Shown here piece after piece: positions 33,610-45,000 of a stretch of 64,000 nucleotides of DNA. Source of the stretch: Tethya wilhelma (lineage: Eukaryota > Porifera > Demospongiae > Tethyida > Tethyidae). Where the stretch lies: positions 14,194,272 through 14,258,271 of the forward strand of contig CAXIPT010000002.1 in assembly GCA_964030475.1 (NCBI GenBank), in the 5' to 3' direction. Within the stretch, counting starts at the first letter, position 1, and each line of letters opens with the position of its first letter. The notes beneath the pieces were generated by a model, which was not told the DNA's origin, ran no database searches, and was given only the letters and a program-made list of their open reading frames with translations. The position numbers and the translations under genes are program-made.

Positions 33610-34294
33610 GGGTCATTCCATTTCGATTCAACAACATTTTGCAAGTGACCTCCTTGAAATTCCACCAAACTTGGTACAGTTGTAGTGTGTAATAAGACAT
33701 TATTCAAAATAAAATATTAGGCCCTCAACTTCTATGGCTTCTGAGTAATGGGCATCCAAAAATCAAGCTTTTTCGGAGATTTTGCTCTACACCTTAGCCT
33801 TGATACAGCCATAACTTTCTAATAAAGCTTCGATAGGACAAATGTTTGGTACCATCATGTTGCCCATAAAATTTCCTTTCAGATGAAATATTGTATGGCT
33901 TCATCCAATCGAGTGGTCAGAGAACTACTATTACTTCAATTTGACCTATGACCTTTCTGAAAAAGTGCTGACTCAATTTTTTTTTATTTTCAAACATTAC
34001 CATTCTTAGGCATTAAACTACTGTTTGACCGAGTTTGGTTTTGGGGTCTCAATGGGCTGGGAAAATAGATACTACTAAGTGATGGGAGGCTGTTAGATGG
34101 TTTATGTACAACAGTGAAAATCATTATGTACAAAGAAAGACCGACCTCTTACTTTGACTTGTAGCCTTCAAAACACATGCTGTACTTAAATTATGCCCCT
34201 CTCCACCTTAATCCTATCCCTTATGGATCCCTTAATCCCTCCCACTCCCACCCCAACCCCCACCCCCCAAACCACTCTTTTCTGTTCCCTAACT
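33610..34294. other. Unduplicated spacer between direct repeats
   Basis: No ORF, no inverted ends found; a C-rich stretch (CACCCCAACCCCCACCCCCC) at 34249-34268. Confidence 0.55.
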
Positions 34295-36069
34295 ACTTTC
34301 CTAGCAAGGGACAATGCTAGATTATTGTCAACACAATTCTGCCAGGATTAATAATAACATGAAAAGCATTCATGTCTATACTGTACAGAGGAAATTTGTG
34401 TAGTTCAAACTTTGGCATAAATTGGTGAAAGAGAGCTTTCAGAGTTAAATTTCGTATACACCGCATGCACTCGTATTGCGCATTATGCGGAAGTTAAATT
34501 TTCAGTTTTAAATTTCTCATATTCAAACGGCATACGAAAATTTGCACCATACAAAAATTTTCCATATAATATTATAAGTCAAGAATTATGAAAAGAAAAA
34601 TTAAAGCTTTTTGTCTATAAAGCAGCAGATGGTCTGCACCACCATCAGTTTCACTGACCACAAGAATTGATTGTGTCTTCATACTACCAGAGCTGAAATG
34701 TCTACACAACACTGGCAATTTCTGTACTGCACCTCAAAGCAGATGGTTGTGTCTTTCAAAAAAGAACTTGTATGAAATTTGGAGTCAAATGGTAGGTGTA
34801 GTAGCTATGGCCAAGTAATGAAGAAATGGAATTGAATTCCCAGTACGGTAGGCTAATTTTTATCTGACGCACCCTTTTGGGACTTAGAAATTTTTATGGT
34901 CATCCCTAGGAAAAGGTCGTCTCAATAAAATAGTTTTAGAGCTTAAAATTTGACTGTACTTACTACTAATGTTTGTCAGAGTCGTACACCTTGCATGCAA
35001 GCTTGACTATCACTGCTATAGTATTATAGCTAACATACAGTCTGCCAGAGACTACCTTCGAAAGAAAATGCAATAAACTCATGAAGTCTTATCTCGATCA
35101 AGTGAGAACTTGAGCAGAAGCCCGCTCTCAGTGCAGAAGTTCAATCTCCACAACTTGATGTAACAAGCTTTACAGATCTCGAGCTGCATGCCTACTAGGC
35201 TACTGATCAATGCATGCAAACTTCTGAAACTAGAATTAAGAGTTACAGAAAAGTTATTTCAGGCTCATTGTCTGATTCTCTATGCTCAATTAAGCGAGTC
35301 TTTGACTTCACAACTTTGTAGTGCTGAGTCGCTAGCCAGCATGCCATACTTATCAGTGCATTGGATCACTGTTAGTACTTAGCTAATCATTTTGCTGTAG
35401 AAAATCAAAGCCTGGCTAGCTAGCTAGCTACTGAATGATAGTCTACGGTGGCCCTGAATGTTCAAATCGATTTTACTAACCGATTTTTGATCTAAGCTAT
35501 TTTTAACCCCTTCTAAGCGATTTGCAAAGTCATCTAAGCGATTTTCATCTAAGCGATTTTCATTTAAGCGATTTTCGCTGTTTATCTAAGCCGTTTTCAT
35601 TTCATCTAAGCCATTTTTATCTAGGCAATTTTTCATCTAAGCCGTTTTCATCTAAGCGATTTTTCACTCTAAGCCGTTTTTCACTCATCTAAGCGGTTTT
35701 TGACTCATCTAAGCCGTTTTCACTGAGTTTAAGCATTTTTTGTCTAAGCTGTTTTCATCTAAGCGGTTGCAGTTGACCGAGCCCTATAGTCCCACCCAGG
35801 AATGAACACGTTATGATCATTAGCCCTGGCCCCAGCCCTAGCGCATACCCTAGTTCTAGTCTTCATCCTAGCCCAAATAGTATGCCAGCCCTCGGCTTTA
35901 CGCTAGGGCCCGGAGGGCCCTAGCTATCCATAAGTCTAGTAAACATGGGACTTAAATGAAAAATTGCTTAGATAAAAATCGCTTAGATGAAAACGGCTTA
36001 CATGAAAAATCGCTTAGATGAAACGGCTTAGGAGGGGTTAAAAATAGCTTAGATCAAAAATCGGTTAGC
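34295..36069. repeat. Large direct repeat, unit 2
   Basis: Second copy of the unit at 31822-33609. Here the TCTAAGC element and the surrounding TIR element are complete, so this is the likely source copy. Confidence 0.8.
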
Positions 36070-36393
36070 AAAATCAGTTTGAACCTTCAGGGCCACCGTA
36101 ATAGTCTCAGCCACGGTGATTTTCTGGCACTTTAATTGCCATTGGCATTGCGTTTATGGTGTTTCAGTTTGTATCTACTTCACTGCATGCACATGACTGG
36201 ATTAAGCAGGATCTATAGCTGCCTATCTCTTTATTTTTATATCCGCAGACAGATGGACAGTACACTGCAAACACTAGTACAGTCAAATTTCAAGCTCTTA
36301 AACCTATTTTTTATTGTGACGACCTTTTCCTATTATAATTACTGTGCAAAAAATTTTCTAAGTCCCAAAAGGGTGCATCAGATAAAAATTAGT
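34852..36393. mobile_element. TIR element E inserted in a family A palindrome
   Basis: Terminal inverted repeats of about 115 bases (CTAATTTTTATCTGACGCAC... and complement, with CTTTTGGGACTTAG and GGTCGTC blocks). It separates CCCAGTACGGTAG (34839-34851) from GGTAGTACTGGG (36394 on), which join to make the family A end; GGTAG is the probable 5-bp target duplication. No coding sequence. A half copy lies in unit 1 (32379 on) and an end fragment near 63059-63090. Confidence 0.65.
35446..36098. mobile_element. TA-flanked element built of opposed TCTAAGC repeats
   Basis: Ends CGGTGGCCCTGAA and TTCAGGGCCACCG with TA on each side. The left arm has about 15 copies of a 14-16 base repeat (CATCTAAGCGATTTTT, with CCGTTTT and CGGTTTT variants); the right arm has about 7 in the opposite orientation; between them is a CCTAGC-rich central block. 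It can fold as one large imperfect hairpin. No ORF. Confidence 0.7.
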
Positions 36394-37387
36394 GGTAGTA
36401 CTGGGTACATAGGAATGGCACGGATGGCCCATTAGCGCAATACAAATATTCACGCGAATAACTCTGCAAAAACTGAGCGCTTGACACTAAACAGCTTCTC
36501 AAGCTACTATTTAGCTCTTTCTCTCTCTAATGAGCCCAAAAACATGGCCTAAAACCATCGCTTAAGTACCAAAGTAAAATATGCCAAACCTCCAATTTTC
36601 TCCATCTTCTTCTTATTCTTCTTCTATCTTCTCACGCCATATCTCAAAGACCATTAACTTTTAGAAGCTGATTCGTGAACGAACAAACTTGGTTTCTTTG
36701 TCTTCAAACGCTTTTGCCATCGGTTTTTTGTGTCTCTCATTGATTTGCTAGATACAAGGAAAAGATGAGCCTGAGAACATATGGCGGCCATTAATTTCTA
36801 AACTCATGCATTATTCACAAGGTAGCTTAACGCGCGTTATTTGGAATCTATTGCAAACATGCAGTGCCCCAAGTTCTCTTCTTCTCTGTGTTCAGTTCTT
36901 CAGTAGGGAAGTTATCTGTAGCTAACAAGACACACATATAATTGACATAAATCACATTCAGCTAGGGATTTCAGAGTTTCAGCAGTCCGAAAGGCATGAC
37001 TGTCTGTCACGTACTGTAAGGTTCAGTGTGGTCTGGCCCGCGAGACTCAGTGCTGGCATTGCAAGTTCTCTGCTCAGGCTAACGACTAAATTCAACTGGT
37101 CATATAAATAATTATTCAAAAAAAAATAGAACAAACAAGTACAAAAAACATTAGAAATGTAATACAAACATAGGAACTGCCAAATCGTAAAAAAGTGAGC
37201 AAACAAGATCTGGTTCAGATTGAGTGAGTTCATTCCTGTGTCTACAGTGTCATTGAGCTAGGGATATGAACATAGGTGACACAGTGTAATGAACTCGCTC
37301 AATCTGAACCAGATCTTGTTTGCTCACTTTTTTACGATTTGGCCATTCCTATGTTTGTATTACATTTCTAATGTTTTTTGTACTTGT
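36394..37387 (+). mobile_element. Family A foldback element with a different inner hairpin
   Basis: Continues the copy whose first 13 bases are at 34839-34851. Its hairpin (37135-37387) keeps the family's outer 70 bases, but the inner arms (GATCTGGTTCAGATTGAG..) are unlike the standard ones, yet complementary to each other. Ends 115 bases from the KCMF1 stop codon. Confidence 0.8.
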
Positions 37388-37501
37388 ACAAGTAGACTTA
37401 GCATAAATTTTATCATTATCTTTCATAAACAGTAACAAGCATTAAAATGCTACAAATTTAACAAAGTGCAGTTGTAAACTAATAATGTTGATCAATGGTA
37501 G

Positions 37502-37652
37502 TTAATTACTAAATTCAGTGTTCTTTTCATTGAAATTCCACTCAGAGTATGTAATAGTAGAGAGTAATATCTCTTGAACAAATATACTGCGGTTAGCCAC
37601 TACACATTCAACATTTTCTCTTTCATCTTCTGAAATTCTTCGTGAGTTATAT
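37502..37652 (-). CDS. KCMF1: KCMF1 exon 7 (C-terminus and stop)
   Basis: Acceptor CTACCTACAG. The first base completes a Gln codon, then RRISEDERENVECVVANRS, IFVQEILLST and a short divergent tail, stop TAA at 37502-37504. The block matches the family's ETERQSME...RSLFVQELLLSTL. The acidic C-terminal tail of vertebrate KCMF1 is absent. The family A hairpin ending at 37387 lies about 115 bases beyond the stop. I see no canonical AATAAA between them. Confidence 0.86.
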
Positions 37653-40600
37653 CTGTAGGTAGAGAATATCTAAATTAACTTTTTATACTCGGGAATTGTA
37701 GGATGCTGCCAGGTGATGATTAAATTTTATTTGCAGTACTGGTTGATTAATATTAATTTTATTCTTCAGCTCTGGCTGCATACCCAAGTAGAAATGAGAG
37801 CGGAAAATAAGCTGTAAACTCACTGAATTTTGTGGTAAACCACCGCATTTTACTAGCATTTCAAAGCTTATTTTGCTTACCGTTGTCCAAAGATCCAGTC
37901 TTTGACAAAGAAAAGTAGAAGGGAAAAACCGACCATGGAAATCCGCAATAAAACCGCCGTCACACAGTTTACTGCTAAATTACCACGGTTTCGTGCACAA
38001 AACGGCCAAACACCCACATGGCACAGTTTTTTTTGCCAGCTGGTTTTTGGTGAGAAACCATGGTTTATGGCAGACATTTCACAGCTTTCATGCATGGTGA
38101 AACGAGAAAAAAAGTCAACTATATAGTTTTTCTAGCCTAAATTCAAGCCATGCACGCGATGTTTGTCAATCTATAGACACACAGAAATTATTTCGCTAGA
38201 TACACTGCTATTACAGTGCTTATTTCTTACATTACACGCTTGAAAAAGCTCATTTTTGCTTACCGTTGTCCAAAGATCGAGTCTTTGACAAAGAAAAGTA
38301 GCAAAACTGTACTCACAAACATTCAACTGGCCTACCACAAAGGCTAAAAGACCTTGACCAAGACCTTGCTCTACCAGCAAGGTCTTGTCCCTGGATATTG
38401 CTATTATATTGACAAGCAGGAAATACAGAACATGTGACCAGGAAATGAACTCTCAAGGACTCTTGGCATCAAGTTGCCCAAAGAGCTAAAGTTAACAAAG
38501 AAAGCAACCCGCCAGGGAGGTGGCCTGTTCCAAGGCCCATAGTTATTCAACAGAAAAATGTAAAAGAGCGCCTATAGTTTCAGTGATAGTAGTAAGAGCT
38601 AAACTAGTTGTTTTTTCTGTTTTGAGCTGTGTTTTTTGTGTATATAATGTGTGGTAAAATACTATTTTTGGCAATGTTTGCTTCAATATATATCAGATAT
38701 GACCAGTTGCATGACAATGATTTATAGTGTAAATAGTAGTTCTATTCTCTGCAACTCTCCCTGCAAAGACTCAGGGCTCAGCTCCGTTTGGCATCAGCTT
38801 GCCCAGTGAGCCAAACATTCGAGGTCCACTCAACATCACTCGTACATTGATTTTGACACTGTTTTGGCTCCTAGGTAGAGTTTAACAGCGTTTATATCTT
38901 CTTTAACATTCTAACAAACAAAGTACCAAGCTAGAACCAGTAAAAACCTTCTGTCTGAGAACTGAGAAAGTAAAATTTACCACGGGTCAAAAGTTGCAAA
39001 TTTCTCTTCGTTCTTATGTACTGTACTATACTAAAAACCGCAAACCGGAAGTAGGTGATGTAAAAATGAGGGCTTAGCGTAGACTGTTAGCTGCAGAGCA
39101 CATTCTACCGTTGCGAAGACGTCATCAGAATTTATCGATGCCTTTTAAGTCGAGCCAAAATATCCCAGCTTCAGAAATTATCTGTTTCACTGTAAGAGGG
39201 CTCCTCAAAGGAAGATGAAAGCTGCAGAGCCTCCTGACTATACCTGCAGAAAGTCTAGAATCGAACAGCTTGCTCATTATTCTTCCTCCACTAACTATGG
39301 CTAGTACATACTTAGAGTACACGTGGCTCTCACTCTGATGTGCAAAGAAATGCTGCTGTTTGAGTAGAATAACAGCCCGCTTTTTCTGCAGTGAAATCAT
39401 TTTTGAGATTTAAGACACGAAATCAGCACCCGTAGTGGAGCTTTTTGGTGTAAAAAAATGACACAAATTTTTACTCGTAAGCCTCCTTTTAACATAAAAT
39501 TGCACTCTACTGTCAAAATACTTTTACTGTCTGTAGCCAGCAGTTTGGACATAGAATCAGGAGAAAACCAACTGCAGGAATTGCAAGAGTATAATAGTTA
39601 CTTTAAAAGTATAAATATTGGCTGCTAGAAAAAAATGCCTAGAAAGGGTATAAATATAGATACTCCACAAAATCGTTATGCACAAGCTAGTAACATCACT
39701 CGCAGAGTAAGCTACAAAGTTAATGCGGTAATTAAAAATAGTTAGAGCTATATGCAAATGAGGAGTGGATTTACCTGAAGTGGGCATGGCTAGCCTAAGT
39801 TGTGCACAAAGTGCACACTCGACTAACCCGGGTGGAAATAAAAGCGGAAATTCGTGTTAAATCACGGAATTATGTCGTAAACCACCCAAGATGGAAATGA
39901 AAGTGGAAATCCGTAGTAAACTCACTGAATTTTGTGGTAAACCACGGTATTTCATGAGCTGTATTCCACTGTTTATCATCCATTACTGCCTTTGACCAGC
40001 TAGCAGTAAACCGTAATGAAAACTTGTTAAAAGTTGTTTTACACCTTTACAGCAAGAACATGACTACTTCCAGCGTACACAAAAGTGGCTGAGCTTCAAG
40101 CTAGGCTCAGCTAGCTGACATAGCAAATGGGTGGAGTCTCATGGTAGAACAGCTGAGCGTTTGTATGCTGCTTTTCTTTGTCAAACACGCCATCTTTGGA
40201 CTACAGTAAGCATTGCAATAGCAGTGTATCATTGCAATTGCAGTGTATCTAGCGAAAATAATTTCTGTATGTCTGTAGATCGACAAACATGTAGTATGCA
40301 TGGCTTGGATTTAGGCCAGAAATACTATATAGTTTACTCTTTTCTTGTGTCACCATATAAGCTGTAAAATAACCACCGTAAACGATGGTTTCTTGCCAAA
40401 ACCAGCTGGCAAAAAAAACGTACCACATGGTCTTTGGTGGTTTGGTGCATGTGAGCCCCTGGCAATTAATGGTAACTGTGAGACCGCAGTTTTATTGTAG
40501 ATTTCAGCGGTTAGTGTTTCACCCGGGACAGTATTTTACTAGCGGTATTCTGCTGTTTCTTGCCACTTACCATGCATTGCTACTTTTTATCACTGGTAAA

Positions 40601-41992
40601 CCACAGAGAAAACAAGCTAGTAGTTGCTAACACCTCCGTAAGGAGTGTAGACATGGCTACTTACAGCATACACAAAGCACCTGAGCTACAAGACTAGCAG
40701 AGCTCTAACTCTTGAGCTAATGCGTAATATAAGAAATAAGCACTGTGTAGCAGGGTATCTAGTGAAAATAATTTCTGTATGTCTGTGAATCGGCAAACCT
40801 CGTGTGCATGGCTTGAATCTAGGCTAGAAGAGCTATATAGCACTGTATTGTCTTTTATCACCATGAAAGCTGTGAAAAAATTGCTGTAAACTATGGTTTC
40901 ACTAAAAAAACAGGCTGGCACAAAAATCGCACCATGTGGGTATTTGGCAGTCTTGTGCACAAAGCCACGGTAATTAAACAGTAAACCACGCAACAGCGGA
41001 TTTCTGCAGACCATTGTTCTCACTCAGGAAAATACACTCTTTACGAAATCACCACTTTAAAATACAAGACCATATTCTGATTTCGATTATTCTAGACACA
41101 CCTCTTTACTGTACCAGAAAAAACATAGGTTGGTAGGGCTAAAACAGTGTCAAAGCAGCAGCACCCATAGGTAAATATAGAATAGTGTCAAATAACCATC
41201 AATGATCACTTACACTACTACAAATAGAAACATGAAGAACTTACTGTGGCAAGAGTGAAACAGGATCAGTTTTTGTCACCTGCAAAACTTCTTTACTTGG
41301 TACTATGCCTGTAATTGCATCATCGTTCATTGAAGTCGAAACAGCATGACTTGAGCAATTTCCTACATAATATAAAAATTTTAACAGTTTGTAAATTATA
41401 AGCAAAGGGACAATTAGCCAGATATGGTTAGAATTTATTCATTGTACAAATACATTGCTTCTAACATAGTCAGGGAAATTGTTGATTTTCTAGATTTATT
41501 GATCTCTAGCAAATCATGTTGAAGTTAGCTGCAGTTTGATTATACAAACATACATGAGAGTCATTTGGGATGTTTTGACAAAAATGTGGGGGCGTGGCAA
41601 CACTTCCGGTGCAAGATAAGGCTTAATATTTTTGCACAGGTTTTGAAAGTTGCTTATAGGCACACTAGCCAACTGTTTCTTGTTAAGCAAAAAGCTTCTG
41701 GTTACAATCAGCCCATTTCAAAACAAGCCCAAGACACAGTTTAATTTAGAAGATAATTGGGCACAACTGGCTGATAATGAGCAGCAACTACAACAAAAAA
41801 TATGAGGTCAATTATTCTTTATACTGTTTCAGATCAAGAATTAGACAACTTCTTCTTCTTCTTCTCTTTTTCTTCTTCTTCTGTGACAGCGTTTCTCAAA
41901 GATTGTACAGTTATAGAAGCTAATTCCTAAACAAATAAACTTGGTATGCTAGCCTTCATTCACTTTTGGAAGAAGTTTTCTGTGTCACTTGT

Positions 41993-42024
<32 letters not shown>

Positions 42025-45000
42025 GGCTCAATACAAGGCAAAAAGTGCCTTCTCTCCATTATAGTAGTTATTATTCTGCTACTGTTGAATTAATTCATGC
42101 ATGGACCAGCTAGAGCTAGCTAGCTAGTTAGTGTTAATTACATGCATGTGACTACAGTGACCACTTCCATAATAGCATGAACTTGCAAGTTTGAAACGAA
42201 TGTTGGTGTCGAAAAGGAATGCTGATTTTTGATAGTAGCTACTTGGGTACTTTAAGAGGTTGTTTCTGTTATTTATTAACTTTGATTATGGCAATATTAT
42301 GTAGCTACAAATTCTAATCATTTTGGTTCAGTCCACTGGTCACCTTCTCACCTACTTTAAGTTGAGTCCAAGCTGCTATCTTTGCTGTGACTGATTCAAA
42401 AGTGTTCTTTTATTTGCACCATATTTCATGTAAGTTTAAAGGCTGTTCATATTTGGTTATTGTTATAAATAATCATACAAATAAAAATAAAACATTGCCC
42501 AAATGTAATAAGAGACAGGAATGGCTATATCATAAAAAGAAAGCAGACAAAATGGAATTGTTGTGTGAGTGTGTGCAGAATTCTTTCTGTATGGGCTGCA
42601 TGTAACACTCGCTTTCCATATTGAGTCACTCATTTTGCCCACATAGCCATTCTATCTTGTTTGCTTTTTTTACGATTTAGCCATTCCTGTATCTCATTAC
42701 ATTTCCAATGTTTTTTTCTTTACCTGTACAAAACATAGGAATGGCCAAATCATAAAGCGAGAAAAGAAGATAGGAATGGTTGTCAGATTGAGAAAGGGGT
42801 TCATTTCACCGTATCACATAGCTCAATGACATTGTAGACACAGGAATGAACTCGCTCAATTTGATTTTTGGAAACATTTTGAGCTCTACTAAACATAACT
42901 TGCCTACAGTGTGACACCAAGGCTACACATAGATAATATTCCCAGTATGGTAGTACTGGGTACATAGGAATGGCACAGATGGCCCACTAGTGCAATACAA
43001 ATATTCACGCGAATAACTCTGCAAAAACTGAGCACTTGGCACTAAAAGGCTTCTTAAGCTACTGTATAGCTCTTTCTTGTTCTAATGAGCCCTAAAACAT
43101 GGACTAAAACCACTACTAAAGTACCAAACTAAAATATGCCAGACCTCCAAATTTTCTCCATCTTTTTCATCATCTTCTCCATTCTTCTTCTTCTACCTTG
43201 GCTCATGTTGCCCATAGGAATAATTCTTTACACACTCAAACAGCCATTCCATCTTGTTTGCTTTCCTTTTACGATTTGGCCATTCCTAAGTCTCACAAGT
43301 GAAAAAAAACCATTGAAAATGTAATAAGACATAGGACTGGCGAAATTGTAAAAAAGAAAGCAAACAAGATGGAATGGCTGTTTGAGTAAGTGCAGAATCA
43401 TTTCTGTGTGGGCTGCATGTAGTACTATCTTCTCATGTTGGGTCCCTCATGTTGCCCATAGGAATAATTCTTAAGAAACAAAGTATTTACCTCGTCATTT
43501 TTTGATGTTTAGCAATGAGATTTGGGAGCCTCGAGTTGACCAATCTATTTTGTACAAAACTATTTTCCATGCATGGGCATAGTAACTAAAATATTTGCAT
43601 GCCCACACTCAATTAAGTTGGTTCTATCACGGTTTTACCCTGAGTGTCACGTGCGCAACATCGCATACCAGGCTCTCTCCCACCTTATTGTCGAGGAGGG
43701 AGGGGCCTGGGAACAAGGCTACGTAGGGTGAGTGATGAAAAAATTATAATTTTAGATTAAAATTTGCACTGCTTCCTAATTTGCACTTGTTGTGCATATT
43801 AAAGCAGCACAATTTACTTAGTAATGTAATCTTAAATGCAAAATTTAAAGTAAAGAGATATGTTACTATAATTATAACGAGTAGTAAGTACACTGAGTGC
43901 AGGGAAATTGCCTTGCGCAGATATAGGCTTTCCTTGAATGCCAAAAGCAGTAATGTTAGCAGCTAGTGCTATTAAGCTATATCAAGAATTACGGCTGAAT
44001 CTGTTGGTATATTGTGCAGCCTTAATCATAATCATTTTGCAAGAGTCCACTCATGTCCAGAGACACAGTGGAGCAAGCAGGCTAGTAGTAACTCTTACCT
44101 CTTCTGGTGTTAGCTAGAGAATTCAAGTTTGGCAACCAGCACTCCAGTGAATGTGTTCCATCATAGACTGTAGTGTGGGCACTTGCATGCACATGTTCAG
44201 TCACATTGATCAGTAAAGTTCATCAAATTCAAATGTATATAATAAAAATTTTTATAAAAATGAGAAGTGTAGGAATGGGCATGCAGTGCGGTAAAAAGCA
44301 ATGAAACAAGGCAAGTCTCTGAATTTCGGCACATGACTACTTCATTTTCATGAGTCAATTGCAAGTTTGAATGCCATCATTCAATGATAATTGTCAGCCA
44401 TTTGGCTCATGAGTCAATGCAAGCAATCACTTGATTAATTTAGATAAAGTAACAAGCATGTAGAGGGTAGGTACAGAGTAGTGCATGAGAGTTGGGTACA
44501 AAAAATGAAGTAGTCATGTGCCGAAATTCAGAGACTTGCCTTGTTTCAATGCTTTTTACCGCACTGCATGCCCATTCCTACACTTCTCCTTTTAAAAAAT
44601 TTTTTATTATACTTGTTCATTCACTTTTTTAAACACTAAGGCGCTCAATTGCATGGAAAGAATCATACAGCAGACACTAGTCAGTCTCTACAAAAGGCAG
44701 CAGAAATTATGCATTTGATGCGCATGGGCATTAAATGCATGCAACCACGTGGTCTATTGACGACCTTTACCTATGTCAATAGGATAAATAAAAAGTACAG
44801 TATTTTATATCGAGAGTTTCAAAGCTGCCTAGATTTTGTTTGCTGCCTTTTCGCCAGTAAACGAGTCGAAAAGGACGTACTGTGCATCAAATGAAGTCCC
44901 ACTATATGTTCAAAGTTGGCTCAATGCCTTTTGTTTGTCTGGAAATCGCGTTCAAGTAAGTCAGTTAGAAAGGAAGGAAGGAAGGAGAACAAAATTGCAC

